The position numbers were made by a program, and so were the translations under genes. From Bacteroidales bacterium UBA1680 (GTDB lineage Bacteria > Bacteroidota > Bacteroidia > Bacteroidales > UBA932), in the NCBI GenBank assembly GCA_002320605.1, contig DCKG01000006.1, forward strand, positions 1-43,285: a DNA stretch of 43,285 bases, given 5' to 3'. Positions 16,439 through 25,104 of this stretch are shown piece by piece. The notes under the pieces are model-generated. The model saw only the letters and a list, made by a program, of their open reading frames with translations. It was not told the DNA's origin and did no database searches. Every line of letters begins with the position of its first letter. The first letter of the stretch is position 1.

Positions 16439-18613
16439 ATGTCAACTTTCAGACAAAGAGCATTGAATGAAGCAGCAATGCATGGAAACGAGCGCTATTT
16501 CGTTGAAGATCGCCCCATCTCATCGTTTTTCGGTGTGAACGTCTTCGATAGGGAAAAGATGCGCCGCTACATGTCAAAGCCAGCTTATGAGGCGGTGGTC
16601 TCTGCTAGCGAGTATGGTACCAGCATCGACCGCAGCCTGGCAAACGAAGTCGCCACGGGCATGAAAACCTGGGCGATAGAGATGGGTGCTACTCATTACA
16701 CGCACATCATTGAACCTCTTACTGGTCTTACTGCTGAAAAGCATGAGGCTTTTGTCACTGTCAAGAATGGTGACGTCTTCGAAAGATTCAGTGGTACTGC
16801 TCTTGTCCAGCAGGAACCTGACGGTTCCAGTTTCCCTAGCGGAGGGTTGAGGAATACGTTCGAGGCCCGCGGTTATTCCGCATGGGATCCTACTTCCCCT
16901 GTTTATATCCTTGGCCAGACGCTCTGCATACCTTCTATCTTTGTTTCCTACAATGGAGAAGCGATTGATATGAAGGTGCCGAACCTGAAAGCTTACCAAG
17001 CTCTAAACAAGGCTGCTGTCTCGGTGGCAAATCTTTTTGACGATGCGGTCACCAAGGTGACTGTCAACATAGGTCTCGAGCAGGAATATTTCCTGGTCGA
17101 TGAGGCTCTTTACAAGGCCCGTCCAGATCTTGCCCTCTGTGACAGGACGGTCATCGGGCACACTTCCGCGAAAGATCAGCAGCTCTCTGACCATTATCAG
17201 GGTACGATTCCTCAAAGGGCGATGTCTTTCATGAAGGATTTCGAGACGGAGGCTTATAAGCTTGGCATAGAGCTCACTACAAGGCATAACGAGGTGGCTC
17301 CTAATCAGTTCGAGTGCGCACCGAAATTTTGTGAGATGACCAAGGCCATAGATCAGAACATGCTTCTGATGACCGTGATGCAGCAGGTGGCCGAAAAACA
17401 TCATCTCAAGGTAATTCTGCACGAGAAACCTTTCGCAGGCGTGAATGGAAGCGGTAAGCATACGAACTGGTCTATGCAGACGGACTCGGGCGTCAATCTG
17501 CTCTCTCCAGGTAAGACTCCAACCACGAACCTTCAATTCCTTGCTTTCTATTCGTCTGTCCTGAAGGCTGTGCATCGGCATAACACGCTGATAATGACTT
17601 CTGTCTGCACTTACAGCAACGGTTTCCGTCTCGGTGGGAACGAGGCTCCTCCAGCTGTCATGTCAGTATTCTCGGGGTCGACGCTTTCTAAAGTCTTCGA
17701 TTCCATCATGAAGATGAAAGCAGACAAGAGCGCAGATTCCGGCAAAGAGTCCATTAAGCTTGTCAATTCCATTCCTGAGATATTCCCAGATAACACGGAT
17801 CGTAACAGAACATCGCCTTTCGCCTTCACGGGCAATAGGTTCGAGTTCCGCGCAGTAGGTTCTTCAGTGAACGTCGCATCTGTGACTTATGTGCTTAATG
17901 CCGCTGTCGCAGAGGCTCTTGCCGAATTCCGCGCGCGAGTGGACAAGAAAATGAAGGCACGCATCAAGAAAAATGATGCCGTGATGGAAGTCGTTAAAGA
18001 ATTCCTTATCGAGTCACAGGATGTAATGTTCGAGGGCAATGGCTACAGCGCAGAGTGGTTCGAAGAGGCTAAGAAGAGAGGTTTGAAGGCGATCACGAAT
18101 TTCCCTGATGCTTATAAGAACTATCTCACGAAAGATTCAGAGGCTCTTTTCGTCAAACAAGGCATCCTTTCCAAGGCCGAGATAGAGGCGCGCTACGAGG
18201 TTCTGGACGAGACATACGTGAAGAAGCTTCAGATTGAGGCCAGGGTTATAGGCGACCTTTGCCTTAATCATGTCATCCCTGCCGCCGTAAGGTATCAGGA
18301 CCTGCTTATTCAGGATATTACCGGCAGCCAGGCAGTGTTCAAGGCTGAGAGCAAAGAACTTTGCAGGGCCGAGATCGACACTTACAAGAAAATCGCTGGT
18401 TTTATCAACAACTTGCAGGCGGATGTCGAGCAGCTGGTCGAGGCTAGGAAGAAGGCCAATGCCGTTCCTGACATAGCCAAGAGAGCAAAGCTCTACTCTA
18501 CGGAGGTCATGTCCTGGATGGAGAAGGTGCGTTACTGCGCAGACCATCTGGAGATGCTCGTGGATGATGAGCTCTGGCCTATGCCGAAGTACAGGGAGAT
18601 CCTGTTCTTCTAA
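16439..18613 (+). CDS. glnN: Glutamine synthetase type III
   Basis: A 724-residue cytoplasmic enzyme joining ammonia to glutamate with ATP. Length and motifs are those of the large GSIII class of Bacteroidota: IGLEQEYFLVD, RHNEVAPNQFECAP, NGSGKHTNWSM and TGNRFEFRAVGS (ATP and glutamate sites). The start is taken at MSTFRQRALNEAA; the frame is open far upstream to 15743, but that stretch is antisense to the aminotransferase and lies before the promoter at 16376-16406. Monocistronic or with the lipoprotein gene 19 bases downstream. Confidence 0.97.
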   Translation: MSTFRQRALNEAAMHGNERYFVEDRPISSFFGVNVFDREKMRRYMSKPAYEAVVSASEYGTSIDRSLANEVATGMKTWAIEMGATHYTHIIEPLTGLTAEKHEAFVTVKNGDVFERFSGTALVQQEPDGSSFPSGGLRNTFEARGYSAWDPTSPVYILGQTLCIPSIFVSYNGEAIDMKVPNLKAYQALNKAAVSVANLFDDAVTKVTVNIGLEQEYFLVDEALYKARPDLALCDRTVIGHTSAKDQQLSDHYQGTIPQRAMSFMKDFETEAYKLGIELTTRHNEVAPNQFECAPKFCEMTKAIDQNMLLMTVMQQVAEKHHLKVILHEKPFAGVNGSGKHTNWSMQTDSGVNLLSPGKTPTTNLQFLAFYSSVLKAVHRHNTLIMTSVCTYSNGFRLGGNEAPPAVMSVFSGSTLSKVFDSIMKMKADKSADSGKESIKLVNSIPEIFPDNTDRNRTSPFAFTGNRFEFRAVGSSVNVASVTYVLNAAVAEALAEFRARVDKKMKARIKKNDAVMEVVKEFLIESQDVMFEGNGYSAEWFEEAKKRGLKAITNFPDAYKNYLTKDSEALFVKQGILSKAEIEARYEVLDETYVKKLQIEARVIGDLCLNHVIPAAVRYQDLLIQDITGSQAVFKAESKELCRAEIDTYKKIAGFINNLQADVEQLVEARKKANAVPDIAKRAKLYSTEVMSWMEKVRYCADHLEMLVDDELWPMPKYREILFF

Positions 18614-18632
18614 CAATGAATATAATATATTA

Positions 18633-19448
18633 ATGAAGAATCTTTTAAGAATATTTCTCATTGCTGTGGTTTTGTCTGGTGCTGCGTCATGCGCCAGGCG
18701 CGTGGAAAGCACGTTCGTGGCTATCCCTTTCGTGGATGACCTGCTTGCGGATTCGCTTCCCGCGTTAAAGTCCTATGCCGCATTATCCGGCAAAACCTCA
18801 GGCAATATTGCTCTAGTAGGGGATCCATCTGAATGCCTGAAGGTGAGCGAAGAGCTCATGACTTCGGATAAGTTCGATAATGTGGATGGACGCAAAGTCT
18901 CAGATGGCCTGCCAGATTTCGCTGGCGAAACTTTTGTCTCCATCTTGGACTTGTACGACGCACCTTTCGACAGCATAATATTCAAGAAAGATTCCGTGGC
19001 ATTAAGAGAGATTTCGGTTCGCGACTGCGTGTACGCTCTGGACACTTCTTTCAGTTTCACTCCGTACGGCGGTCGCGCATCGATTTCAAAAGGCTCTCCG
19101 AAAGTGCTGGTGATTTGTTCTCCATTAGTGACAGAGTGTGCCCTGGCCGACATTGAAGATTTTTTCTCTAAGATAGGGTGCCAGATTCCGATCATCAGTT
19201 CGAAAGACACCGCATATTCATATTCGGAATCACTCTATTCCCTTCTAAGGCAAAAGAATATGTTCACTCACGACATAGCATATCCTTCTGCCGAAGGCTA
19301 TGTAGTGGTGCCTATGGATGACAGCTCGATGTCACTAAATTCTGTCCTTGTCAGCTTTGACGAGGGCTTCATCCCAACTGAATATCCAGACTCTGTGTCC
19401 ATATGGTCAGTCGCTCCAAAAACCGTGGAATCGTATGTTCAAAAATAG
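18633..19448 (+). CDS. Hypothetical lipoprotein
   Basis: A 271-residue protein with a signal peptide and lipobox AASC (Cys20), so probably anchored in an envelope membrane. I do not recognise the family. The body alternates short strands and helices (for example GNIALVGDPSE, PKVLVICSPLV), which recalls a periplasmic-binding-protein-like alpha/beta fold, but this is only an impression. The start MKNLLRIF is preferred to the upstream Met at 18564, which lies inside glnN. Its last 14 bases overlap the start of the exonuclease gene, so the two are probably co-translated. Confidence 0.7.
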   Translation: MKNLLRIFLIAVVLSGAASCARRVESTFVAIPFVDDLLADSLPALKSYAALSGKTSGNIALVGDPSECLKVSEELMTSDKFDNVDGRKVSDGLPDFAGETFVSILDLYDAPFDSIIFKKDSVALREISVRDCVYALDTSFSFTPYGGRASISKGSPKVLVICSPLVTECALADIEDFFSKIGCQIPIISSKDTAYSYSESLYSLLRQKNMFTHDIAYPSAEGYVVVPMDDSSMSLNSVLVSFDEGFIPTEYPDSVSIWSVAPKTVESYVQK

Positions 19449-20259
19449 TATTACTCCGGAAGAAATAGAAAAGCTGCAGCTGGCTAGTTTTAAGGGCAAG
19501 ATAAAAGTAATCAATAGGTTAGGATTAGATTTCATACTGGCGGTCAAGTACTTGAAAAAGCAGAGGGTAATCGGTTTCGACACTGAGTCCAGGCCATGCT
19601 TTTCCCCGGATCAGCCTCACTATGGCGTCTCGCTCCTTCAGCTTTCTGGGGAAGACGAGGCGTTTCTCTTTAGGATAAAACTGATGGGAGGAATTCCGAA
19701 GCCGCTCAGGAATATTCTCTCGAACAAGAATATTTTGAAGGTCGGTGCAGCAGTGAACGATGACGTGCGCGGGCTACGGAAGCATCACGATTTCGAGCCT
19801 GGTGGCTTCGTGGATTTGCAGAAGATTGTCTGGGAATATGGCATCAAGGATAAGAGCGTTAAGAAAATGAGCGCAATCATTCTGGGCTTCAGGATTTCCA
19901 AGAGCCAGCAGCTTTCGAATTGGGAGGCGGACAAACTCTCAGAGCCGCAGAAGCTTTATGCTGCGACTGATGCCTGGGTGTGTCTGAAGATGTACAAGAA
20001 GCTTCTGGCCTCTGAGAAGCACCCCCTGACTCCTGAGGAAACGCTACCGAATCCTCCGAAACAGCAGATTGCTGTCCCTACGGCTAAGTCGGTACCGGAG
20101 GCAGCCAGTCCAGTTTCGACGAAGCGCAGTTCGGCTTCTGCGGCAGACACCTCAGTTTCGACGAAGCGTAGTTCGGCTCCTGCGGTGCGCAAACGAAAAG
20201 GTTCCGTTTCTGCCACCCCTGCCGCCCCTGCAAGCAATCGTTCCGTCAAGCATAAATGA
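19435..20259 (+). CDS. 3'-5' exonuclease domain protein (DEDDy, RNase D-like) with a repetitive basic tail
   Basis: A 274-residue protein. Residues 25-190 form a DEDDy exonuclease domain: Exo I Asp49/Glu51 (GFDTES), Exo II NDD at 108-110 and Exo III Tyr175/Asp179 (YAATD), all needed for two-metal 3'-5' nucleic-acid degradation. The tail after about 200 is Pro/Ala/Ser/Lys-rich, contains a 14-residue duplication (VSTKRSSA twice) and ends in many Lys/Arg, so it may bind RNA or DNA. The start overlaps the upstream lipoprotein gene by 14 bases, and the stop overlaps the methyltransferase start by four bases (ATGA). RNA processing beside an rRNA methyltransferase is a sensible context. Confidence 0.88.
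   Translation: MFKNSITPEEIEKLQLASFKGKIKVINRLGLDFILAVKYLKKQRVIGFDTESRPCFSPDQPHYGVSLLQLSGEDEAFLFRIKLMGGIPKPLRNILSNKNILKVGAAVNDDVRGLRKHHDFEPGGFVDLQKIVWEYGIKDKSVKKMSAIILGFRISKSQQLSNWEADKLSEPQKLYAATDAWVCLKMYKKLLASEKHPLTPEETLPNPPKQQIAVPTAKSVPEAASPVSTKRSSASAADTSVSTKRSSAPAVRKRKGSVSATPAAPASNRSVKHK
20111..20185 (+). repeat. In-frame tandem duplication (42-base period) in the exonuclease tail
   Basis: Two 33-base copies, 20111-20143 and 20153-20185, differ at two positions. With a 42-base period the frame is kept and the peptide VSTKRSSA is repeated. This looks like a recent slippage or recombination event in a disordered tail. Confidence 0.75.
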
Positions 20260-21584
20260 ATATGACTAAGATTATTCTAAAAAAGGGTAGGGAAGAATCT
20301 CTTCTCAGGTTTCATCCATGGGTGTTCTCCGGAGCTATCGCTCAGATCGTTGGCGAGCCAGCTGAAGGTGATATCGTGGGCGTTTTCGCTTCTGACGGCT
20401 CATTCCTGGCATACGGCCATTATCAGATAGGCTCAATAGCCGTCAGGGTTCTCAGTTTCAATGGAGAAAATCCAACGAAGCCGGAATTTTTTAGGAATAT
20501 GCTCTCGAAGGCTCTGCATCTTCGCGTTGCCGCAGGACTGGCAAGCCTTGCTCATTCTGACCTGAGAAACGATAGTCATCCTGAACAAACCACCCACCGT
20601 CATCCTGAACAAGCCGTCCCACGTCATCCTGAACTTGATTCAGGATCTAATCCTACCAAGAATCCTGTTCCAGGATCTGTCACGAACTGCTATCGCCTAG
20701 TGCACGGCGAGGGAGACGGCCTCCCTGGCCTGATAATAGACTTTTACGATGGCGTTTGTGTGATGCAAGCGCACTCTGTCGGTATGTTCAGAGCAAAAGA
20801 GGCCATCTGTAATGCCCTAAAACAGATTTACGGAGACTCTTTGAAGGCGGTTTACGACAAAAGTTCCGGCACTGCCCCTTTTAAGGCGGGGCTGGACTTA
20901 GTGGACGGATACATTTATAAAGCTGATGGTTTTTCTGATGACGAACAGGTCGTTCAGGAAAACGGTCATGAATTCCTAGTTAATTGGACCGAAGGTCAGA
21001 AAACAGGATTTTTCCTAGACCAAAGAGAGAACAGGCTGCTTACGGAAAAATATTCAAAGGGACGCAATGTCCTGAACCTTTTCTGCTACACAGGCGGCTT
21101 CTCCGTTTATGCCCTTGGCGGTGGCGCAGTTCACGTTGACTCGGTAGACAGCTCTAAGAAAGCCATTGACATGGTTTCTAAGAATATGTCGCTGAATGGC
21201 TTCGAGAACTCCTCCCACTCGGAGTTCTGCGAAGATGCGATGGAATATCTTGCTAAAGTGCCTGAGGATAAATATGACCTGATGATAGTGGACCCTCCTG
21301 CATTCGCAAAGCACAGGGGAGCTTTGAGCAATGCCCTGAGGGCATATCAGCGACTTAATGCCGCAGCTATTTCCAAAGTGGCTCCAGGAGGCATCATATT
21401 CACTTTCAGCTGTTCTCAAGTAGCTGATAAAGAGGCGTTTGCTCTTGCTATATTCTCTGCTGCAGCTCAGACAGGCAGGAGCGTTCGCATTCTGGATCGC
21501 CTGAACCAGCCCGCAGATCATGCAGTGAACATCTACCACCCCGAAGGTGAATACCTGAAAGGCCTTCTTCTTTACGTGGAATAA
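20256..21584 (+). CDS. RlmI-like class I rRNA (cytosine-C5) methyltransferase with repeat-derived insert
   Basis: A 442-residue cytoplasmic methyltransferase. An N-terminal PUA domain (1-90, with HPWVFSGAI) is followed by a beta-hairpin domain starting at RLVHGEGDGLPGL (about 147) and a Rossmann domain. SAM motif I is LNLFCYTGGFSVYA (273-286) and the catalytic loop is DPPAFAK (346-352). RlmI proteins methylate C1962 of 23S rRNA. The family is normally about 390-400 residues. The excess equals a low-complexity insert at about 101-142 with HPEQ, HPEQ and HPELDSGS, encoded by small palindromic repeat DNA, in the linker between the PUA domain and the rest. The frame is intact. Exact target specificity is inferred from the family. 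Confidence 0.92.
   Translation: MNMTKIILKKGREESLLRFHPWVFSGAIAQIVGEPAEGDIVGVFASDGSFLAYGHYQIGSIAVRVLSFNGENPTKPEFFRNMLSKALHLRVAAGLASLAHSDLRNDSHPEQTTHRHPEQAVPRHPELDSGSNPTKNPVPGSVTNCYRLVHGEGDGLPGLIIDFYDGVCVMQAHSVGMFRAKEAICNALKQIYGDSLKAVYDKSSGTAPFKAGLDLVDGYIYKADGFSDDEQVVQENGHEFLVNWTEGQKTGFFLDQRENRLLTEKYSKGRNVLNLFCYTGGFSVYALGGGAVHVDSVDSSKKAIDMVSKNMSLNGFENSSHSEFCEDAMEYLAKVPEDKYDLMIVDPPAFAKHRGALSNALRAYQRLNAAAISKVAPGGIIFTFSCSQVADKEAFALAIFSAAAQTGRSVRILDRLNQPADHAVNIYHPEGEYLKGLLLYVE
20575..20677 (+). repeat. REP-like palindromic repeat cluster inside a coding sequence
   Basis: Three units of GTCATCCTGAAC occur at 20575-20586, 20599-20610 and 20623-20634. The third forms a perfect hairpin: ATCCTGAA (20626-20633), a 5-base loop and TTCAGGAT (20639-20646). 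A further palindrome ATCCTG-TTC-CAGGAT lies at 20662-20676. The 27-base unit at 20622-20648 differs by one base from an intergenic copy at 24575-24601, so it is a dispersed genomic repeat that has entered the gene in frame. Confidence 0.85.
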
Positions 21585-21819
21585 TCGTAAAAGCCTCGCA
21601 GGCCTCTGCAAATACTTCTAGATTCGGGCCTTGTCTCCTATTCACAAATCACCAAAAACAACATTTTTGCAAAAATTTGCGATTTGTTGAAAAAGTGCAT
21701 AACTTAATAGCAGGAAATTCATTTGTAGATAACGCTAATACCTAAATTACCTGTTTTTATTTCAGAAAAATTACCTACCTATCTAATTAACTGCTACTCA
21801 GTCTTAAAACTTTAGAATT

Positions 21820-23375
21820 ATGACCACAATAATCAAAGGGTTGCTATTAGCAACAACAATTATGGCTGCTTTCATCATTGTTTCCTGCGAGAAGAATATG
21901 GAAGAGCCTGCGACGGCTGATTCCGAGGTTGTTTCCTCTACGATCAATAGCCACGTCCGCTGGATTATGCGAAAGCGATACTCCAGGATTATCTTGACAA
22001 ATCTGACGAGCATCTAACCAGATCTGGAATGTCTGTCAGGAGAAAAATCTCGGGGGTTCATGTCATCAACCCTAACAAAGCGAAGACAAGGTCTGTCGAA
22101 GCAGATTCAATTGCCGTAGAATGCGATGCCATGCTGTATCTTTTTGATTTTGAAGATGACTCTGGATTTGCTATATTGGCGGCAGATGATAGAATATCAT
22201 CTGACATCATTACCATCGCCGAAGAAGGTTCCTTATCCGAAGAAAATTTATACGACGCATTCTCTGGTGACGAAGAAGTGATGGAGCCGGATTTTCCTGT
22301 TGATGGCCCAGGCATCATCGAATCTTTCGGGAATGACACCTGCGAGTTATTCTTGAACCCGAATACCTTCGACCTGTATGATAGCACATCGACAGATTAT
22401 TTTGTTGGTGATTATTATCCTGGAGAAGCAGACTCTACTGGGGAATCCATGACGGAAATGTCAAAGAAATTCATTTCTAATCTTGTCGTTTCATACTCAA
22501 TAAGAGAGATCAAATCTGCAACTGCCATGGTTCCTATCGACTCATTAATAGATGATGATCGGCCGTCGAAGGACTATGTGATAACAATCCCATCCACCAG
22601 TTACGAAGGAAAAGTCGCAGGGCTTCTCGCATTTTCGAAAGATTGGCACCAAAGGTCACCCTTCAATGATTTTTGTCCGAAGGTGCGGCAAATATTTAAG
22701 CCTTGGAAAAGACATCGCGCTTACTGTGGTTGCGTTAACATAGCCGTAGGAGCGATGCTTGCCAACGAAGAATGGCCTGCGACCATCACCTATGATGGAA
22801 ATACCGTCGACTGGAAGTCGTTGAAGTCCAATTATAATCAAGGCAATTCTGCCGCAGCTCTTATGAGGGCGTTAGGGAAGAAACTTTCTTCCATGTATTT
22901 TTACAATGGGACATTCACGTTACCGATAATGGCAAAATCTTACCTGAGCAAGCATTTTAGCGATGTTCATTATTCTTGGTATGACATCAATAATGTCACA
23001 TCCTCTCTTGACCGAGGGAAACCGATTTTCATCTGCTCAATTCCGAATAAAAAGGTATGGGTATTTAATACATACGACATCGCTAATAGCCACGCTTGGA
23101 ACATAGACGGCTACAAGCTCAAGACCGTGACAACGCTTGAGAATCGCTACTCCGGTGTCACTAACGAGCTGTTAAGCTCGAAAGTCAAATCCGTAAAGAC
23201 GACCTGCATGGTTCATTGCAACTTCGGCTGGGGAGGATCATTCAATGGGTATTTCGCTTCTGGCGTGTTCGATTTAGGAAACAAAGAGGCAGAATTTGAC
23301 GATATTTCCCAAAAAAAAGGCAAGATTAATTATAAATGGTATTTACATACAATTACTTATGGAGAAAGGCGTTAA
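21820..23375 (+). pseudogene. C10 family (streptopain/SpeB-type) cysteine peptidase, frameshifted near its N-terminus
   Basis: The signal peptide and lipobox (VSCEKN) are encoded from ATG 21820, but that frame ends at 22017. The rest is in another frame, which is open from about 21951 (PRPLDYAKAILQDYLDK, then MSVRRK from 22029) to 23375. A single missing base near 21950 would explain the break. The second part contains a Spi-like propeptide (about GFAILAADDR) and a C10 catalytic domain: WHQRSPFNDFCP, the Cys in YCGCVNIAVGAML (Cys235 counted from Met at 22029), the His in NSHAWNIDGY (His355) and NFGWGG. All active-site parts remain, so this is a recent mutation or sequence error. C10 enzymes are secreted proteases known from Bacteroides, Prevotella and streptococci. 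An internal start at 22029 would give a cytoplasmic 448-residue form without signal. Confidence 0.8.
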
Positions 23376-24033
23376 ACTGATGCTCATGGCACTCATCGTC
23401 GCATCTGGTCTAGTAGGGTGCGACAGGGTGGAAGAACATTATTCTCATTCATACATTCTTGAATACTATAGGGTGGACTCGTATGGTTTCAGAGAAGTCC
23501 CATCTTATGATGGCAAGTTTGATTTCAATCTTGAAATAGGCAAAAGAGTCACTTTCTTATCCAAGGGACGCGATAAGGAAATCTTCGACAGCTTGTGCGT
23601 TCAGAACGGCGACATAACGTACGATAGGACGGTGGAATTAATAGCTGGCATAATTGCGCCAGTTTGCGCCTACCCGGACAGAGTTTCACTTAGCGTGACG
23701 TGCAGGGGCGACTTTGATGCCGAGCATCCGTCTGGAACTCCATTGGATGACTGTATCGATGTCACTTATAAAAGCGCATACGACTATGTCCATGGCGGCT
23801 ACATCGACGAATACTCAGCCGAAGAAGAACGGACGAAAACCCTTAGCGACATGACGCCGGAAGACTGGAAGTTGCAGACCAGTAGCCCTATATTTGCTTT
23901 CACGAAAGATCCTGACGTCAAGGGAATCAAATACTTGACGGCTATCATAAAGACGTCTGACAGCAGGGTCTTTACGGTAAATTTTCAGTACGATTTTAAA
24001 GAGGGGCACCTCTGTCAGGTTGCGATTCCGTGA
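23359..24033 (+). CDS. Hypothetical lipoprotein overlapping the C10 peptidase gene
   Basis: A 224-residue protein starting MEKGVKLMLMALIV with lipobox LVGC (Cys20). I recognise no family. The body is rich in Asp, Glu, Tyr and Ser and looks mainly beta-stranded. Its start overlaps the C10 peptidase stop by 17 bases, so the two are translationally coupled. C10 peptidases in Bacteroides are known to be accompanied by small inhibitor proteins, so a cognate inhibitor or surface partner is possible. That is only an inference from position. The frame is open further upstream to 23296, but Met at 23359 is the one followed by a proper signal peptide. Confidence 0.7.
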   Translation: MEKGVKLMLMALIVASGLVGCDRVEEHYSHSYILEYYRVDSYGFREVPSYDGKFDFNLEIGKRVTFLSKGRDKEIFDSLCVQNGDITYDRTVELIAGIIAPVCAYPDRVSLSVTCRGDFDAEHPSGTPLDDCIDVTYKSAYDYVHGGYIDEYSAEEERTKTLSDMTPEDWKLQTSSPIFAFTKDPDVKGIKYLTAIIKTSDSRVFTVNFQYDFKEGHLCQVAIP

Positions 24034-24205
24034 ATATGAACTAAAAGGGGCACTCCATCAGCCACCTACGCATGCATGCCATGCTAGAAGCAAACACTTG
24101 AAGACTAATATCTGCAGGTGCTTGTTCAGTTCGTTATTATTTCCGGTTCGTGGGACTAGCAGGCTAAAGAACAAAACCATTTGTTCAACTATCTTTCAGA
24201 ATAAA

Positions 24206-24237
24206 TTTGCGCAAACGGGAATTTAATCTTAAATTTG
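24206..24237 (+). promoter_or_regulatory. Strong Bacteroidota promoter of the tRNA-Cys gene
   Basis: TTTG at 24206-24209, a 20-base spacer and TAAATTTG at 24230-24237 are exact matches to the -33/-7 consensus. Transcription should begin near 24243, giving a leader of about 60 bases before the tRNA. The -33 TTTG is itself part of another TAAATTTG at 24202-24209. Confidence 0.65.
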
Positions 24238-24300
24238 CATTCACGTCAATTGACCAGTGATTTGTGTTGCCGAGTACAAATCCATGCGATGTTGATTCAA

Positions 24301-24371
24301 GGTGCCTTGGCCGAGTGGTTAGGCACAGGTCTGCAAAACCTGGTACAGCGGTTCGAATCTGCTAGGCACCT
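24301..24371 (+). tRNA. tRNA-Cys (anticodon GCA)
   Basis: A cloverleaf is readable by eye. The acceptor stem is GGTGCCT (24301-24307) with AGGCACC (24364-24370) and discriminator T 24371. The D arm contains GGCCGAGTGGTTAGGC. The anticodon arm is CAGGT-CTGCAAA-ACCTG with anticodon GCA, and the T arm carries GGTTCGAAT. The 3' CCA is not encoded, as expected in Bacteroidota. Its promoter is at 24206-24237. Confidence 0.95.
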
Positions 24372-24510
24372 CCTCTTAAGGCTCTCTGCCCCTTACTATT
24401 CCCCACAGTCTTTGTGCCATAATTGTCAAGCCCAAATGATGAGAGGAATATGGAGATACGATTCCCGCCACTAACATCCCGAACGCCACCTCACCACGGC
24501 ATACCACTTT

Positions 24511-24727
24511 CGTCACTCTGAACATCCACACGTCTTCCTGGACGAACCACCCCGTCATCCTGAACGACTCGCCCCGTCATCCTGAACTTGTTTCAGGATC
24601 TAGGGTTTGCAAGAATAGATTCCGGGTCAAACCCGGATAGCGGTAAGGAGAGTCCGGAATGAACGTGAGAAAAATGAACGCGATTTCCCACACATGACCC
24701 TCTACGGCCCGTCACGTTATCCTGAAC
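24511..24727 (+). repeat. Cluster of REP-like palindromic repeats
   Basis: Units of the type CGTCATCCTGAAC occur at 24553-24565, 24575-24587 and, with changes, at 24511-24523, 24531-24543 and 24715-24727. The best copy (24575-24601) forms a perfect 8-bp hairpin, ATCCTGAA (24579-24586) with TTCAGGAT (24592-24599). A second palindrome TCCGGGT-CAA-ACCCGGA lies at 24621-24637. The same unit is found inside the rlmI-like gene at 20622-20648. Confidence 0.85.
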
Positions 24728-24747
24728 CTCACACTACCTACCGCCCC

Positions 24748-24831
24748 GGTGTGCGATTCGGGCATTCTGCACACCGCGAGAACACGGAATGCCGTGACGG
24801 TGTGCGATTCGGGCATTGTGCACACCGCGAG
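24748..24831 (+). repeat. Two direct copies of a 33-base imperfect palindrome
   Basis: Copies at 24748-24780 and 24799-24831 differ by one base and are separated by 18 bases. Each has the inverted ends GGTGTGC and GCACACC around GATTCGGGCATT-type sequence. They are unlike the CATCCTGAA repeats beside them, so this is a second repeat family or a protein-binding site pair. Confidence 0.8.
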
Positions 24832-25104
24832 TCCAAAGTGAGAGCAAGCGGGGCTTTGTGTACCAAGAAGATGGCTGTGTTTTGAAAATGTGGATTGGGT
24901 AAGTCAAAGCGCAGACACGGATTTTCGGGATTTGACCCTTCTATTATGGCCAGAGAAAAGATTCCTCATAAATGCTATTATGTGACCTTGAATATTAGTG
25001 TATTTGTACCATGCATTGAGCAGAGCGTGGCTCAGAGGGCGCTACTACTAATATTATATTCCCAAGCCACGACAAAAAAATGAACTTATTTTAATTTTAA
25101 CGTT

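Larger units (their letters stand above)
24372..25104. other. 733-base intergenic repeat island downstream of tRNA-Cys
   Basis: No credible gene is present; short open frames here have repeat-derived composition. The first half holds dispersed palindromic repeats (24511-24727) and a pair of 33-base inverted-repeat elements (24748-24831). The second half (24832-25104) is unremarkable AT-rich sequence leading to the lipoprotein gene at 25105; no clear promoter was found in it. Confidence 0.7.

Noticed and set aside
21940..21965. Programmed -1 ribosomal frameshift in the C10 peptidase gene
   Set aside because: The direction of the shift fits, but I see no slippery heptamer or strong downstream pseudoknot. 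Mutation or sequence error is simpler.
24511..24831. CRISPR array
   Set aside because: Repeats are few, palindromic, unevenly spaced and of two different families, with no cas genes nearby.
24694..24885. Short coding frame in the repeat island
   Set aside because: Its peptide (two near-identical VRFGH segments) is a direct translation of the 33-base repeats and has no start context.
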